From Channa striata (Eukaryota; Chordata; Actinopteri; Anabantiformes; Channidae), in the NCBI GenBank assembly GCA_033026295.1, contig CM065168.1, positions 42,916,875 through 42,980,874 on the forward strand: 64,000 bases of DNA. Reading direction: 5' to 3'. The position numbers and the translations under genes were made by a program. Positions 43,570 through 56,400 of the stretch are shown here, in pieces; the first letter of the stretch is position 1; the number at the start of each line of letters is the position of its first letter. Below the pieces are notes generated by a model. That model searched no databases. It had not been told where the DNA came from and saw nothing but the letters and a program-made list of their open reading frames with translations.

Positions 43570-46500
43570 CTGGCAGTAGAAAGATAAAAAGTTTCAGTGT
43601 ATATATACTCGACTGCACATTACTGTAATACGTGAATTAATTCTAATGTGAAACTCATACTCATAACACCTTCCCTCTCCCTCTAATTCCCTGTTATTTA
43701 TGTGATTAACTCAACCTGCAACTTGACCTAAATGTGAACAAAAATTACCAAATTTAATCTAAAAGTTTATTACATTTTCTAAATCTTCCTTCATTGTTCT
43801 ATACTGGAACTTGTATTCAGTCTTACCTGCTGCCTCTGATCTATTTTCATGAAAAACTTAAAGTTGTTCTACGTAACCTGTTTATTTGAAATGCAGACAA
43901 ATCCAAGGGGAACTTGATCAATCTTTAAACCAATAATAACTTGATTTAGGGGGAAATAAGTACAAAAAATGCATTTATTTGGTTTTTTTCAGGTTTGTTG
44001 TCAAGACGAGTTTAGTAAAGAAAATCTGCAAATTGATGTGGGTGAATCTGAACCTTCTTTTCTTGTTCAGGTTTTTTTCTCAGTATGACACCGCAGCCAT
44101 GACCCAGAATTCTGCCAATGACACACAGAGTTTCCATACACGAGACTTTGAACTCGTCCTAAACATATTTAAGGGGAAGTGTCAGTCTTTAGGTGTTTCC
44201 GTGAAGGGCGATGTGTCTCAAACTCCTTGGCAGTGACAGCTCTTTCCTCACTACATTAAACTCTTCTCTGCATTCTAGTGGTTCATGAGTTCAATTACTT
44301 ATTTCTTAGTTTTAATTTGTTTCCATGGAAGTTAAGTTGTAAGTTTTGTACATACTCTGGATTGTGAAAATTAGCTTTGGATTTATGGATATCGGACTCT
44401 CCTTCACGGCTCAGTTCTATCGCCAAATCTACTCACAGCAACTAGAATCATAATCAAAGTTCTTTGCGCCTCGTTGGCTCCTAATTCACTGGAAATGTGA
44501 AGAAACCTCCTATTAAGATCAAAACTCTATGTTTCTGGTCTCCAGGTCTTCCACTTTATACTCAAGCCCCTTCTTCTCATTTGAGAGCCTCTCCAACTGT
44601 CAGCAGAGAGATGAAATGAAATGATTATATACATTTATGCAAATTAGTCTATGAATCATCAGTGTCCAGTTTTCAGACTGAAGCTAAAAGAGTTAAAGAG
44701 TCAAAGACAGTGGCTCTTGTGTCTGTGCAGAGCCATCTCCAATTTTTTTCACTTTCTCTTCTGAGATGTGATCGAACTGGCAGCAGACAGATGAAAATAA
44801 ATCTGTTTGATTCACTGTACATGCAGAAGGTTTTTTGTTTTGTTTTTTCACATTTGTTCCTTTTTTATTTTCCACTAACATTCTTGACTTTTCATTTCAC
44901 CAACATAAACTCACGTTTCGTACTGTATTTGATTTTCCTCTGTTCTTCCCCTTTTTCCTGTTTGTTCTTTTGGAAACACATTTTATTTCTACCTCTGAAC
45001 TTATGGAACCTGCACACCTCAGACTTCCTCTTGATATTTTCCGTCCCCTAATATCAGCAATGTCCTTTTTGCATCCATTTATGTGTTATAAAACCTGGAC
45101 CTGAGCTACATCCTTCTATCTTGAGGTACAAGAGTTTCCTTAACCTCCCCAGAGATAAAGGAACAGAAAACCCTTGTTTCTCTCTACACCTCCCCACATC
45201 GTTCCCAAGGTTCAGAGACGGAGTTTGGAATTCAACCTCCATTTTGAAAACAAGGGGGAGGTAGACAGACCCGGCAATAAACTTTCTTAATAAAAGAATC
45301 CACAACTAATCTTCCCCAGGACTAGATAACACCAAGAGAACTGAGTAAAGCAAACAAACCACATCTGGCTTAAAGCCACAAATTGACACTCAGGCAATTA
45401 GCATAAATTATGCCGTGAGATTTTTATCTACCAGACCCAAGACGGTCTCCCTAACTCACTTGCAAATGACGTTCTTATCAAGATGGTACCAGCTCGCTGG
45501 AAAGGGATTTACAAAACAACCATAAAACCTGAGGTGCAAAACCACTTGAGACAGAAAGACTTTGTTTGAACTCAAATCCCAAAACAGGGACAAATCAGCT
45601 ATCAAGCTTCATAAAACTCACGCCAATGTGTTCAGAAGCAAATTTGGAACAATTTGACATGATACCGTCTTTTCTATGACGAGAAATGACGAGTTATAAA
45701 ATAAAAGTTTTAATTTAGAATGACGAGAGAGAGTAACACTGCACAACATTGCCACCCTTGGGTGGAAATTATAAGTGCATCCTGAAGATACTCGTCTATA
45801 GAAAGAAATTTAACTGCATTAACTTGTTGTCTGAAATGCATATTCATGCACGCCTTGTGTACACCCGCTTAGTTATGTAAACGTGATCATGTCATCTTAT
45901 ATTGTAGCGCCAAACACACCGTGGCAGAGTGTGGTGGAGCATGAGCTACGCTAGCCTAGCCTAACTGGTGCAGCTAACTAGTGGCTAGCTTGGGCACTAG
46001 CAGGCTAACCCGACCCTAACACTACCCCAGGTGGAGGGAGGTCACTCGTGCCCCATACACCGCACGACCCCGAGTGCCTCATGCTGGCCGACAGACAACC
46101 AGGTGACGCAGTTCTTGTCTTTTATTGGCTGTCTCCGCTTGGAGACAGCAGCTTTATTTAAAGCACACAGGCCGACCAACACTAGTACACATAAACACTA
46201 CATAGACACAACCAATATCCTCCACACAATCAAACATTCCCCACAGCGCTTTCCCTCACGGCGCCGACCAACACAAAGACAAACCACAAGTACCCACAAT
46301 CCCCAGCGACCCCACCCCTGGCCCACCGGCTGGGTCGCTACAATGTTAATTTGCTACGGTGTCCAGATAACGCATGACTGAATTTCTAATTGTTGTTGTG
46401 TGTTCTTCATGTGTATTAATAGGTATTAGACAAAGCTAATTTTCCATGTAATAATCATTGGATTCTATCTATTCGTCTAAATCCGAACTCTCACATGTAT

Positions 46501-49292
46501 GTTGAAATGAGACATTAACTATTACACGCAAAAGTCATGTTGTTTTAAGCATTTTAACCTCCACAGTATAACCATTATAATATGGTGTTTTGTTTTATAA
46601 TATGAGGTTTTGGGCTTGATGAAAAGAGAAATATATACTTGATTATGTGTGATTAAACAACACAACAAAGGATTTAATTTGATTTAGAGGAGGGACTAGC
46701 TCTGCCCTCCGCGGTAAATTTGAATTTAGCAGCAACGCCTCATAGCCTTCGCGACGCCCCAACAATATAAAATAAAGTTAAAGTTCCACTTCGAGCTTCT
46801 GAACAACTTCAGAATTCCATCCTGAAGAAGAAATGTGCCTCAGTTAAGAAAACTTAGCTGAAGTTGTTAAAGTTATTTTTGTCGTCAATTCTCTCGTTTG
46901 TACCTTTTCACGCACGTCTTTGCTGCCTATTTTTGTATTAGTTATTTTTGACGATCGGAACTCCAAGCCAACCTTCAATTTTGTGTGTGATTAATATCAA
47001 ATCACCCAAGTCGAACGAGTTTGCTACATCCTGTTTCAGTACTTACGCGATTGGTCACCATTTCCACGTTTCCCTTGCTGGACACTGTAAAAATATAGCA
47101 CATGTTTCCATCTCATGACTCATAAAATAAAGACACAATATAGAAAAAATTCACTCACTTTCTGTGAGATTGTCACTTACTTTTTTCCTTCCTCCACAGG
47201 AAAAAAACAAGTAAAAGAATCAACAGGATGCAAACAGTCAAACTAACAGCCAAACCCACAGTGGTAGCAGAAGAACTGGACTGGACCTTATAGAAATCAT
47301 CTAAAATGATGAAACAGAATATTATGGCAGTTACTGCAAATACGTTCAGAAACATAAAACTATTACCACATGTATTTAAAACTCATGTTCACCTGAAACA
47401 TGTATGTGAGTCTCTCTGGTCTGGTTGATGTTGGTCTGTTGGACTCTACAGGTGAATCTGTTTCCGTGTCTCTTGTCCACAGTGACTCTGCTGCTGACAG
47501 TATAGAGGTCATCAGGACCTCGGACTGTCTCTGTAGGTCCAGCAGAGAGGACTTGTCCCTCACCGTCCAACCACGATACCTCAGGCTCTGGATACCAGCC
47601 TTTGGACTCACACTGTAAATCCACTGCACTGCTGGATTCATCAAGTCCTGCTAAAGTGATTCCAGGTGAAGAAACAGAACCTGTACACAAGGAACAGAAA
47701 AATGACTGTGGGACTCTAAGGGCTGTAGTTCAGTATGATTCAGGACGTTAACAGCATTAACGCTGCCTTGAACATCACTTATAATCACATCACGTTCCTA
47801 AATTAATCCATATAAAACGATTATAAAGACATAAAGAGCTGTCCTGCATATCTAAAGATTTTGAACCCTCAGATTAGGTTTTTGATTTGCTGCTGTCCAC
47901 CTAAAACCAAAAACAACTATTTAAGCATTTGCTCAAAATCTATGGGTGTAAAAAGTTTCACCCTACACTGATGTGCATTTACATTAACATTTAGTCATTT
48001 AGTCATGTCATAGACTTACAGAGTAATTTTGTACACACACACCTGATCAGATAAAATCAGGTAAAAATACTTAAAGTGTTATTTCAGCTGGAAAAACCTC
48101 AAAATTTAAGAAGATATAAACTTTTACACCCAACTGCGTCCACATACCAACAACCAGCTGAATCAGAGAATCTTCGTTCCTGTCTGGAATGTAACATCTG
48201 TATCTTCCCTCATCAGCAGGTTTCACGTTGGAGAGCTTCAGTGAAATGTTTCCACGCTTCAGTTCATCAGCAAACAGTGACGTTCTTCCTTTGTAGGACG
48301 GATTTTTTATACTCTCATAATCTTGATGAGCAAACCACACAAACACAAATCTAGGGTCCAGGTCAGGCCTCGTCCACTCCAACATCTTGGCGGCAGCATC
48401 CACAGCAGGATCAAGGTGACATGGTAAAATGACGTCATCACCGACATTTGCCACTATTGGCTGAGATGAACCAATTAACCGAGACTGACCTGAAAAGAAA
48501 AACATCTTTTATTTCAGCTGTATGAATTCATGAATATACACTATGTAGCATCCATTTCTGTGTGATAAAAACCAGAACCTGAACTACATTCTTTTTACTT
48601 GAGGTAAAAGTGTTTCCTTAACCTCCCCCAAAGATAAGAGAACAGAAAGTCCTTGTTCTCCTCAACCTCCCCACATCTGTTTTCAACCATGGCAGACAGA
48701 ATCCACTCTCTGACTCACACCTCGGCCATTAACACCAATCTGCGAAGAACCATCCTGGAGCCATCCCGTAAATTACACTTGTAATAAAGACATTTTTTGC
48801 CCTTGTACTTGCAATCATGTGTAAAGTTAGAATCGCCTATTTTAAAATGAAAATAATGAGTAAAAGAGATTTTTTTCATATCAACCTAAAATTTTATAAC
48901 ACAACACAATTTTTTTTCATTGGAAATAATGAAAGATAATTTTCACATTTCTTTTATATACACTTCTGAATGTCCATTGTTATTGTACAAGGTTTCGGGT
49001 TAAATATGCAAACTGAAAAAAATCCTAACATAATATGTTGCAATTATTAAAAATAAACTAATATGTTCAGCTGCTAAAAATGTTCCTTCATCATCAAAAT
49101 TTAGGTAGAGTAAAACATTAATAATACAGTAATGAAAATTAAATCAGTAGGTTGCAAACTTTATTATTCTATGTTATAGACCAACTTACCTTCACACAAG
49201 TTTATTAGGAGAAGATGAACAACCAGAACCCTGATGGTTCTGAGTGAGGATCGAATGCACAGTTGATTCATGGGATGAAATATTTTGCGGTT
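43486..49292 (-). CDS. Gene E: butyrophilin-like Ig receptor with short coil
   Basis: Exons: leader 49190-49292 (Met at 49269-49271), IgV 48148-48489, IgC 47393-47680, TM 47181-47300, tail 47047-47084, optional coil exon 44526-44596 and last coil exon 43486-43569 with its own stop. Phases are compatible from leader to tail. Tail joined directly to the last coil exon gives a protein of about 317 residues; including 44526-44596 (71 nt) makes a stop at the junction. The tail-to-coil intron contains a 1.96-kb LTR-type insertion beginning 19 bases from the tail exon. This is the only gene here with a complete, undamaged start-to-stop reading. Confidence 0.8.
44526..44596 (-). CDS. Gene E coil exon with shortened end
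   Basis: Encodes LERLSNEKKGLEYKVEDLET then RNI. The acceptor CTGACAG is good. The donor reads ATAGA|GTTTTG, one base short of phase 0, as in 15049-15119 of gene C. Its use would put TGA at the next junction. Confidence 0.45.
44720..44790 (-). pseudogene. Degenerate coil exon
   Basis: FDHISEEKVKKIGDG-like remnant after a CTGCCAG acceptor. The donor is not recognisable. Confidence 0.4.
45066..47028. mobile_element. Long solo-LTR-like insertion in gene E tail intron, itself interrupted
   Basis: Gene D has an unbroken CAATGTCCTGTTTCAG; in E the halves are separated by this 1.96-kb block, with TCC repeated at its ends (45063-45065, 47029-47031). It ends in GCTACA and starts with a diverged TGTAG-like end. 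A polyadenylation-like AATAAA-type stretch lies near 46770. A fragment of the same family starts at 48546. Its class cannot be decided without its internal region. Confidence 0.6.
45903..46342 (-). mobile_element. Second copy of the TGTAG...CTACA LTR, inverted and nested
   Basis: About 440 bp. Its reverse complement matches the LTR at 41156-41531 (TGTAGCGACC...GCTACA) with extra internal sequence. It sits inside the 45066-47028 insertion, so it is younger. Flanks ATAT and ATGT suggest a decayed 4-bp duplication. Confidence 0.8.
47047..47084 (-). CDS. Gene E tail exon (short form)
   Basis: 38 nt, phase 1 to 0, encoding MSSKGNVEMVTNR. It has 21 bases fewer than D/F, an in-frame loss of seven codons. 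Acceptor TTTACAG, donor GTAAGT. Confidence 0.7.
47181..47300 (-). CDS. Gene E transmembrane exon
   Basis: 120 nt: DDFYKVQSSSSATTVGLAVS, then the helix LTVCILLILLLVFF and LWRKEK. Donor GTAAGT. Confidence 0.85.
47393..47680 (-). CDS. Gene E IgC exon
   Basis: 288 nt, open: SSPGITLAGLDESSSAVDLQ, CESKGWYPEPEVSWLDGEGQ and GNRFTCRVQQTNINQT. Donor GTGAAC. Confidence 0.88.
48148..48489 (-). CDS. Gene E IgV exon
   Basis: 342 nt, open. It contains SSQPIVANVGDDVILPCHLD, LEWTRPDLDPRFVFVWFAHQ, the RGNISLKLS sequon and DEGRYRCYIPD. Donor GTATGT. Confidence 0.88.
48541..48700. mobile_element. Fragment of the 45-kb LTR family in gene E intron
   Basis: GTAGCATCCATTT through CCTCCCCACATCTG parallels 45067-45200. 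Its right boundary is unclear. Confidence 0.55.
49190..49292 (-). CDS. Gene E leader exon
   Basis: Open from the acceptor TTTTCAG. Met at 49269-49271 starts MNQLCIRSSLRTIRVLVVHL then LLINLCE: 27 residues with a hydrophobic core, phase 1 at a GTAAGT donor. The upstream first exon found in other copies is missing here; repeat DNA replaces its expected position. Confidence 0.8.
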
Positions 49293-49649
49293 CTGAAAAT
49301 AAAGTGATAGCAAAGATATATGTTTAAAAAAAGTGTGTTGTTAAGTCAAAATAAACTAAATTAATTCCTGAGAAAATCTTGCCTATCAACTCCTTCATAA
49401 ATATAATAATATAGTCATATACATAGACCTGTTTAGAATTTCACCTATTGCTCACCATTACAAAAATAGAACATTTAGAGTAAGTCACACTTTCACTTTC
49501 ACACCTGCACCTTAAAATTCTACTGTAGCTCTGATTTCAGTTTTGTTGTGACAAAGATTTCTGTAAATACTTAAGTAAGATGACCAAGAATCTTCACTCT
49601 TTTACCTACTAGCTTGTTATATTGTCTATAATATAATAAAATATATCTG

Positions 49650-50030
49650 TAATGGTTACCGTAACTAGATACTGTAACCAAAGAAACTGTAACTAGTGGA
49701 CCCAAAAGCAGAAGCTGAGACACACTGAAAGTGCAACAGGTTTATTTGCACATGAAATACAGTTATTGTCACAGGTACTACGGATCCTATGACGCTTTGC
49801 TCTAACAAAACTCTCTCAAAGGCTATAACAGTGTTAACTAACAAACCAACATAAAGTCAAAGGCAGAGACACTTAGGCTATAACAAAAACCTGAACTACC
49901 AAAAACTATCTACAGACTCACGACCAGTGTTAAGGGCTGGAGATCGGGAAAGGCTGAACGAGATCAGGGTGCCGTGCCAGAACGAACCAGGACACACTAG
50001 CAACCCCAAAACTAAATGCAAGGCTTTGAT
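49650..50030. mobile_element. Repeat insertion upstream of gene E
   Basis: Replaces the segment that in E' (42062-42247) carries the putative first exon; flanking homology resumes at GATTCTGAAATCTGA. It contains GTGGACCCAAAAGCAGA and GTTTATTTGCACATG, a dispersed-repeat style. The family is not identified. Confidence 0.45.
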
Positions 50031-51780
50031 TCTGAAATCTGATCAGTGGTCGGCAGCTGGGGCCTAAAATAAACTGCAGCCAACAATTGCTTCTACAGAA
50101 GCCTGTTTGCAAAATCAAGATCCTCTATGTAAAAATTATTACTTAGTAACTCAAAATAATGAGATACGATGTCAGTCTTCTGACTTGGTAATTTGGTATT
50201 TAAAGTTACAAAGTCAAAATGTTAAGATAGTATCTGATTATTTTGACTTATTAAGTAAAACATTTTAAGATGGTAACTTATTATTTTGAGTCAATAATAA
50301 AACATGTTTAGAAATTCTTTTGAATGCATTTAGTAAGTCATTATTTTGAGTTTGGGGAGCTTCATCCAAACATCTCGCTCCCTTTTGCATAATCGTCTCT
50401 CTGACGAAATATTCATGGACGGATTTAATAAAAAAGAGGAAGCAAGGAAATATGTTGTTAAAGACATGAGACTCTCTTTCCTCTGAATCATCAGTGTCAT
50501 AGTTTTGTATATGGACCCAGAAATACAGGTGACAGCAATCAGGGCCTGTGATTGGTGGTGAAGTTGGCAGAGTGAACAGGACGTGGGGGGAGAAAAGGGC
50601 AACAAAATAAAAGTCCAGGAGAGGAAGTGGAGATGAAGGGATAAATCATGACAAGTTTATGGGTTTTGTCCAAAATAGAATTAGGGCAATTTCTGTCTTT
50701 TCAGTTGGTAAGTTTGTATTTAATTGTGTATGTTTATTAAAACCAGCATTCCATATTATAACTGAGCTTAACAGCAATGTATTTATTACTCAAACAAACA
50801 TATTATTTGCATGTAAAATGATTGGTATTTTACTATTAAAAGCAATCATTAGCTCAAAGGTACAGTTATGCAAATATGTTACATGTTTGCTTGTTGCCTC
50901 ATGTTCACATACATTTGTTTGGTTGTGTTACAACCCTGGCTCGTTGGAAAAGGGAGTAACATAAGAATGGGAAAACAAACTTTAAAAATAAATTCTCTAA
51001 ATATTAAAGTAAAACAATAGGGGTTAAATGTACAATATACAACTAAATAACAGTATGTCAGGGGAACTAAGGAACAGGATGCTTACAGAAAACAAGACCC
51101 TGAATAAACGAGTTTCCATAAAAATTAAAGTACAAAGTTTACAGCACATCCAAAAAAACAAAACAACAAAAAAACAAACTATCAAAGTTAGTGCAACATA
51201 GGTACAATGGGGCATCCCTAAAACCTAAGGTTAACTAGACAATATCCTGCCCTTACTAAAATAACCAAAGAAAACCGTTCTAGGCTTTTCAAACACATCA
51301 AGCTTCGATTTGTTACTGAGGTCAGGTGCCAGAGCTAAACAAAGACCACACAACTCGGAACCAAACGAACCCTCAATCAAGCCAACAACCAACCCAGAGG
51401 CGTGCTGCTCTCTACGCTGCAGCCGCCCAGAATGACTGATTGGCAGGGTTTTTAAACCAGTGTGGAGATTGTTCTTGACAGGTGAGTGGAGAATGCCTGT
51501 AGGCCGGACCAATAGGACGACGAAGGTGGAGATCTTGATATACGCAGCTGGTGATGGGCTGGTCACAGTAGTTTTGGTGAACCACCAATCAGGGAGGAGT
51601 GTTGACACAGCAGATCTACATAAGGAATGTACCTGCAAAAGACAACCAAGAGGCCTAGGACCGTAACAGGTTGTTTTTAAACCTCCTGCTAATACATGTA
51701 TGAAATGTACATCAAAGAGTCTGTTGAAGCCCTAATCAAAAATGCATGCATCATAAAACCAATATGGTTACAATAATGGA
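50030..51780. other. Intergenic spacer between genes E and F
   Basis: AT-rich. No gene supported. A TGTCATAG...GGACCCAGAA repeat is near 50497-50540. The ORFs at 51231-51666 on both strands have no motif that I recognise. Confidence 0.45.
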
Positions 51781-53360
51781 AAATACAATAAATTACACAC
51801 CACACTGCCCGTAACTTAGAGGAACTCACCATAGTCACGTATGAATGTAGCTGATCGTTAGCAGCCTGCTAGCTAAGCTAACTAGTTGACGTCTGGTGAC
51901 TCATCAGGCTGCTCGGCTGAATTATTTAGCCAAGTTCACTCATGTTAAAGGTCAAAGTAAAATAAAGAAACTATGTGATACCAGAGCAAGTTCTGTTTTT
52001 TAACTTGTTTAACTTCACCACAATTCTGTCTACACTAGCAGCATTTCACTAACACTATTTCGTATTATATTTGATCTGTGCTTCCTCCACTGCTCCAGCT
52101 GTTCTTCTTTTTCCCTCCTCTTCCTTTTCCTGTTTCATTACACTTTGTTTACACTGAATCACTACTGGCAGCGGAGGGACGTTCAGGGTCGTCACTGCTG
52201 GACTAAGTTTAACTTTGTTGGCCCTCAGGGCCCCTACTGGCCCGGGGCCCCCTACTGGCCCGGGGCCCCCTACTGGCCCGGGGCCCTAAACAGTTGACTG
52301 TCTCACTGCTGGCAGCACCTCTGGTGGAAACACAAACACAGATATTAGTCATTTTCTGTCTTTCCAGCTAAACGACCAGTGGATTTCATCTCTAATCAGT
52401 AGTTTAATGCAGGGAGATGGAAAAGGACGAATAAATGTGTTGAACTGAGGACAGAAATATTAGTTGACAGATACAATCCTTGACTATTCTTATCATTTGT
52501 CTTTGATTTTGCATCATTTCTAACACACAAATCTAATTGTGATTTTGCTCAAATATCCAGATACAAATACAAATTTTATTTACACTGCATATAAATTTAT
52601 AAATCATAACATGCACATACTTTATTAATAACTATTGCATCAGGTGTGAATTTTTTTCACCTTTCCACACATAGGAAAATTAAGAAAAAAAAAATGTTTG
52701 CGCGAGAAGATTTTTATCCATATGATAAGATCCACAAAAATGTAAATTAAGATTTGCATTGTAAAGACAGATTTTGTTTATACTGGATTTGTCTAAGATG
52801 CATTTGATGAAAATTTGACCCCCTTTTTTTTATCATCACATTCTTAGCACATCAGAATCCTGCTGTTGCACTTTTTTATTGGTTTCACACATTTTATTAT
52901 TTTGGAAAAAATATGTACAAACACACAAATCACCCAGTGACTCAAAGCTTTTAGAATTAACTGTGTCAACTAAAGGAAAACACACTTTTCGGGCTAAAAT
53001 GACTCACTATTTTCAGCAGACACCTGCCTCGCTGTGGCTGCACTGCTTCAACAATACACTGATATGAGAGGGTTGGTACAAATCATGACTTTGGGCCTGT
53101 TGGATTTTCTACATTTTTGTCTGATGAGTGATTATTCATCAGGAAACATTTAATACAAGTAATGTTTGATTGAAGGATTCCAAAATCTGCCAATTATACA
53201 TATATTTTTTCAGTCTCTGCCACAGAAATGGATCTTCACAAAAAATAATTTACAAAAGATATACTTGCTGTTAGGCTTTGGACTTTTTGGCATAGACTTT
53301 CTTAAGCAAATGTCAAAGAAAATGTTAAAAAGCACAAAGGTACCGAGTAAAAACTTTCTT
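51780..53360. repeat. Duplicate of spacer 28870-30640
   Basis: Colinear copy lying downstream of gene F, with scattered indels and a three-unit GC minisatellite (52221-52287). Confidence 0.75.
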
Positions 53361-53369
53361 TCCGGTGGG

Positions 53370-53413
53370 TCAGGTGCCCACCTGGTCCTGGTCCTGTTTC
53401 TGAGGCTGCGCAT
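53370..53413 (-). CDS. Gene F terminal exon (probably untranslated)
   Basis: 44 nt after acceptor TCCAACAG. In phase 1 it encodes DAQPQKQDQDQVGT then TGA. Conserved length with C and D; it lies downstream of the stop in 55257-55351. Confidence 0.5.
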
Positions 53414-56400
53414 CTGTTGGAAAAACAACATATACATATGCTTTACTGTCATGACTAATTTGGTTTAAACTAAACTCATTTCTTATCTAAAAAAAAAGGG
53501 ATAAAATCTTTTTTAAAAGATCTAAACAAGAGATGGTTTGAAAGTGTTTGGGAAATATTGGATTATTTTATAACAAGTTATGAAGTATCTTATTCATTAT
53601 GCCGTAAGGTCTGTATGAAAATGCTGTGAACATGAAAACTGTGTATCTATAAATGCTGAAATATTTTGTGAGACTGTTTCACAACTTCCCTTGAATATAG
53701 TCGTCTTCATATTTTCAGCTTATAACACGCTATATCCATTGTTTGGAAGGAAAGTCGATAGCATCTATCAGATGGCTCGCAACATCCCAGCCGACATCAT
53801 CCAGGCCCAAGATTGGAAAGGAAGTCACAGTGTGGATACCGGGCGGGATTACAGGCTACAGAAGCTGCCACACAAACAACTACAAACAAACCAGATGAGC
53901 TGAAGCTGCCGACTGCTGCGAACAGCTTTGTCCAGACCTGCTGTGTCAATTATAAGTGTGATGTGGCCACTGCTCATTCCCAGCACCTCAGTGCAGTTAG
54001 CAGCCGTCGCACAAACAGCAGGATTGTGACCTTAACGCCAAAAGCCGTGTCACACAACGTCTGCAGAGGTAATATATTCATTAATGCCCAGATCATCCTA
54101 GTCAGCACCTCTTTGAACTATGACCTTTTCCTGATGGCTGTTGTCTTACTGAACGAACATTATGACGGTCAAGCTGCTATTTCTGCACCATTCAATATTT
54201 CAGAGTTTTTATATTCCTGGGTTATGGATTTTTAAGTATTTAATATTTATTTTAGGAATCGAAGTACCTTTTTTTATTTTACTCTTCCTATGAACGGTGT
54301 GCTGAGTTTCTGTGTTTAATGGAAAAACCACTTTGAGAAGCTGCTACTAATTTGGTTTTATGCTTCAACACAATGACAAATATTTCTTGTTCTTGTCCTG
54401 CAGTTGACTCAACGTCCTGACAACCAAACATGGACGACTAAGAACTCTCACCATCAAGAAACACATAAATAAATTGTTCCCCTAAAACTTTTCCAAAATG
54501 TCTGATCTTCCAGGTTAATAATGACTTTGGAAGCTGTTTATTAAAACTCAAAACAAAACCACAATCTTTCTCTAACATTAACTACGTGTTCCTGAGTTAA
54601 ACTTGAATATCTGCCGTGACGTCCTGTGCTCTGTTCACTCGTCCCCCTGTCCTACCCACATACCTGCTTGACTCTCAGTTTTTATCACCAGGTGCAGGTA
54701 GATATAATAATCTAGTGCATTATGTGACGTTCAAAACAAAACCTGGTTTACATTAAAGACTAAAGGGTTTTCTCTAGAAAACAGGTTATTATTGTCAAGA
54801 CACTATCCACACCCTGAGTTTTAAAGGATGAAATTTGCCAAACCGTCTTTGGTTAAGTTTAAATAGTAACGTCACTGGCAGAGAGCATGTAATTCAGACA
54901 ACAGCAAGACAAACGAGCTGAAGTTTGACAAATTGTTGAATTAATGTCAACTGACGACATCTGAATAAATATATTGACCTGCGATGTTGATGGCTCCCAG
55001 GCCATTTAAAAATGCATCATCAATATACACAAACAGACCAAACTTTATGACTCTGTTAGGAATTTAAAATAATCTAATACAGCGGCTCTGCCATGAGGTC
55101 GACTTTTACAAGATACATAAGTGACCAAATCTTTAGAACCACTTGTTCTTATAATGCACCAAAGTACGACTCCACAACCCACTTTGACAGGACAATTAAA
55201 CTCTTTGTTCACAGAGCAGGTTCGGTTTAAAAAAAAAATTAACATAAAGATCAAACCTGTGGTTTATTTATTTTTTTATTTCCTCCAGATCCTTCTCCAG
55301 TTCCTTCACTTTGTCCTCAAGCTTCTTTTTCTCATCTGACAGCTGCTTCACCTGACAGTAGAAAGATAAAAGGTTTCAGTGTATATATACTCGACTGCAC
55401 ATTACTGTAATATCTGAAATAATTCAGATAAATAAATAATGATGATTAAATGTGGAACTAATGCTCATAACATGTTCCCCCTCCCTCTAACATAATTCCC
55501 TGTTATTTATGTGATCAACTCAACCTGCAACTTAACAAAAAATTACCAAAGTTTCTATATTGGAACTTATATTCAGTGTAACATAGTTACCTGTTGCCTC
55601 TGATGTGTTTTAATGAAAAGCCCAAAGTTGTTCTTCTCTACATAAACACATAACTTGTCTATTTTTAAAATATGAAAGCCATATAGATTTAAGGGGAAGT
55701 GTCAGTCTTCAGGTGTTTCCGTGAAGGGCGATGTGTCTCAAACTCCTCGGCAGTGACGGCTCTTTCCTCACTACAATAAACTCTTCTCTGCATTCTAGTG
55801 GTTCTTGAGTTCAGTTGCTTGTTACTTAGTTTTAATTTGTTTCCTTGGAAGTTAACTTGTAGATTGGTTCATACTCTGGATTGTGAAAGTCGGCTTTGAA
55901 TTTATGGATATTGGACTCTCCTTCACGGCTCTGTTCTCCGTCCTAACATCGCCAAATCTACTCACAGGAACTAGAATCATAATCAAGGGCATTATTCTGA
56001 TCTTGATTAAATTATTTAACTATTCCTTTGTCCTCGTTCCTCTGAACCACAATCCTCACAGACATGAGTAAGTCGTATTCTGCAACTGAAATGGAAAAAA
56101 CATCTTTGGATAATTGGATTTACTGACAAACCAGCACAATCTACGGTTGATCAGTTTCTTTCCTCAACCCAGTGAAACCTTAAATGTAATAACTAAATTC
56201 ACAGAACATAAAGATTCAATCTCTGCGTTTTTCTTCTCCACTTCCTTCAATCTGTCCTCAAGATTCATTTTCTCTTCTGAGAGATTTCCCAAATGTCAGC
56301 AGAGAGATGAAAGAAATTTGAAATACATAAACAGTATACGACGTAAACTAATTGGTGTGAATGTATTAAAAAATTCTCATGTGTGACTGAAAGATGTGAG

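Noticed and set aside
44662..45104. Long Phe/Leu-rich plus-strand ORFs
   Set aside because: They arise from T-rich intron sequence shared with the D and F introns; no protein features.
46031..46381. 116-codon plus-strand ORF
   Set aside because: It lies inside the nested LTR. A similar ORF in the 41-kb LTR is on the opposite strand of the window, and neither resembles a retroviral protein.
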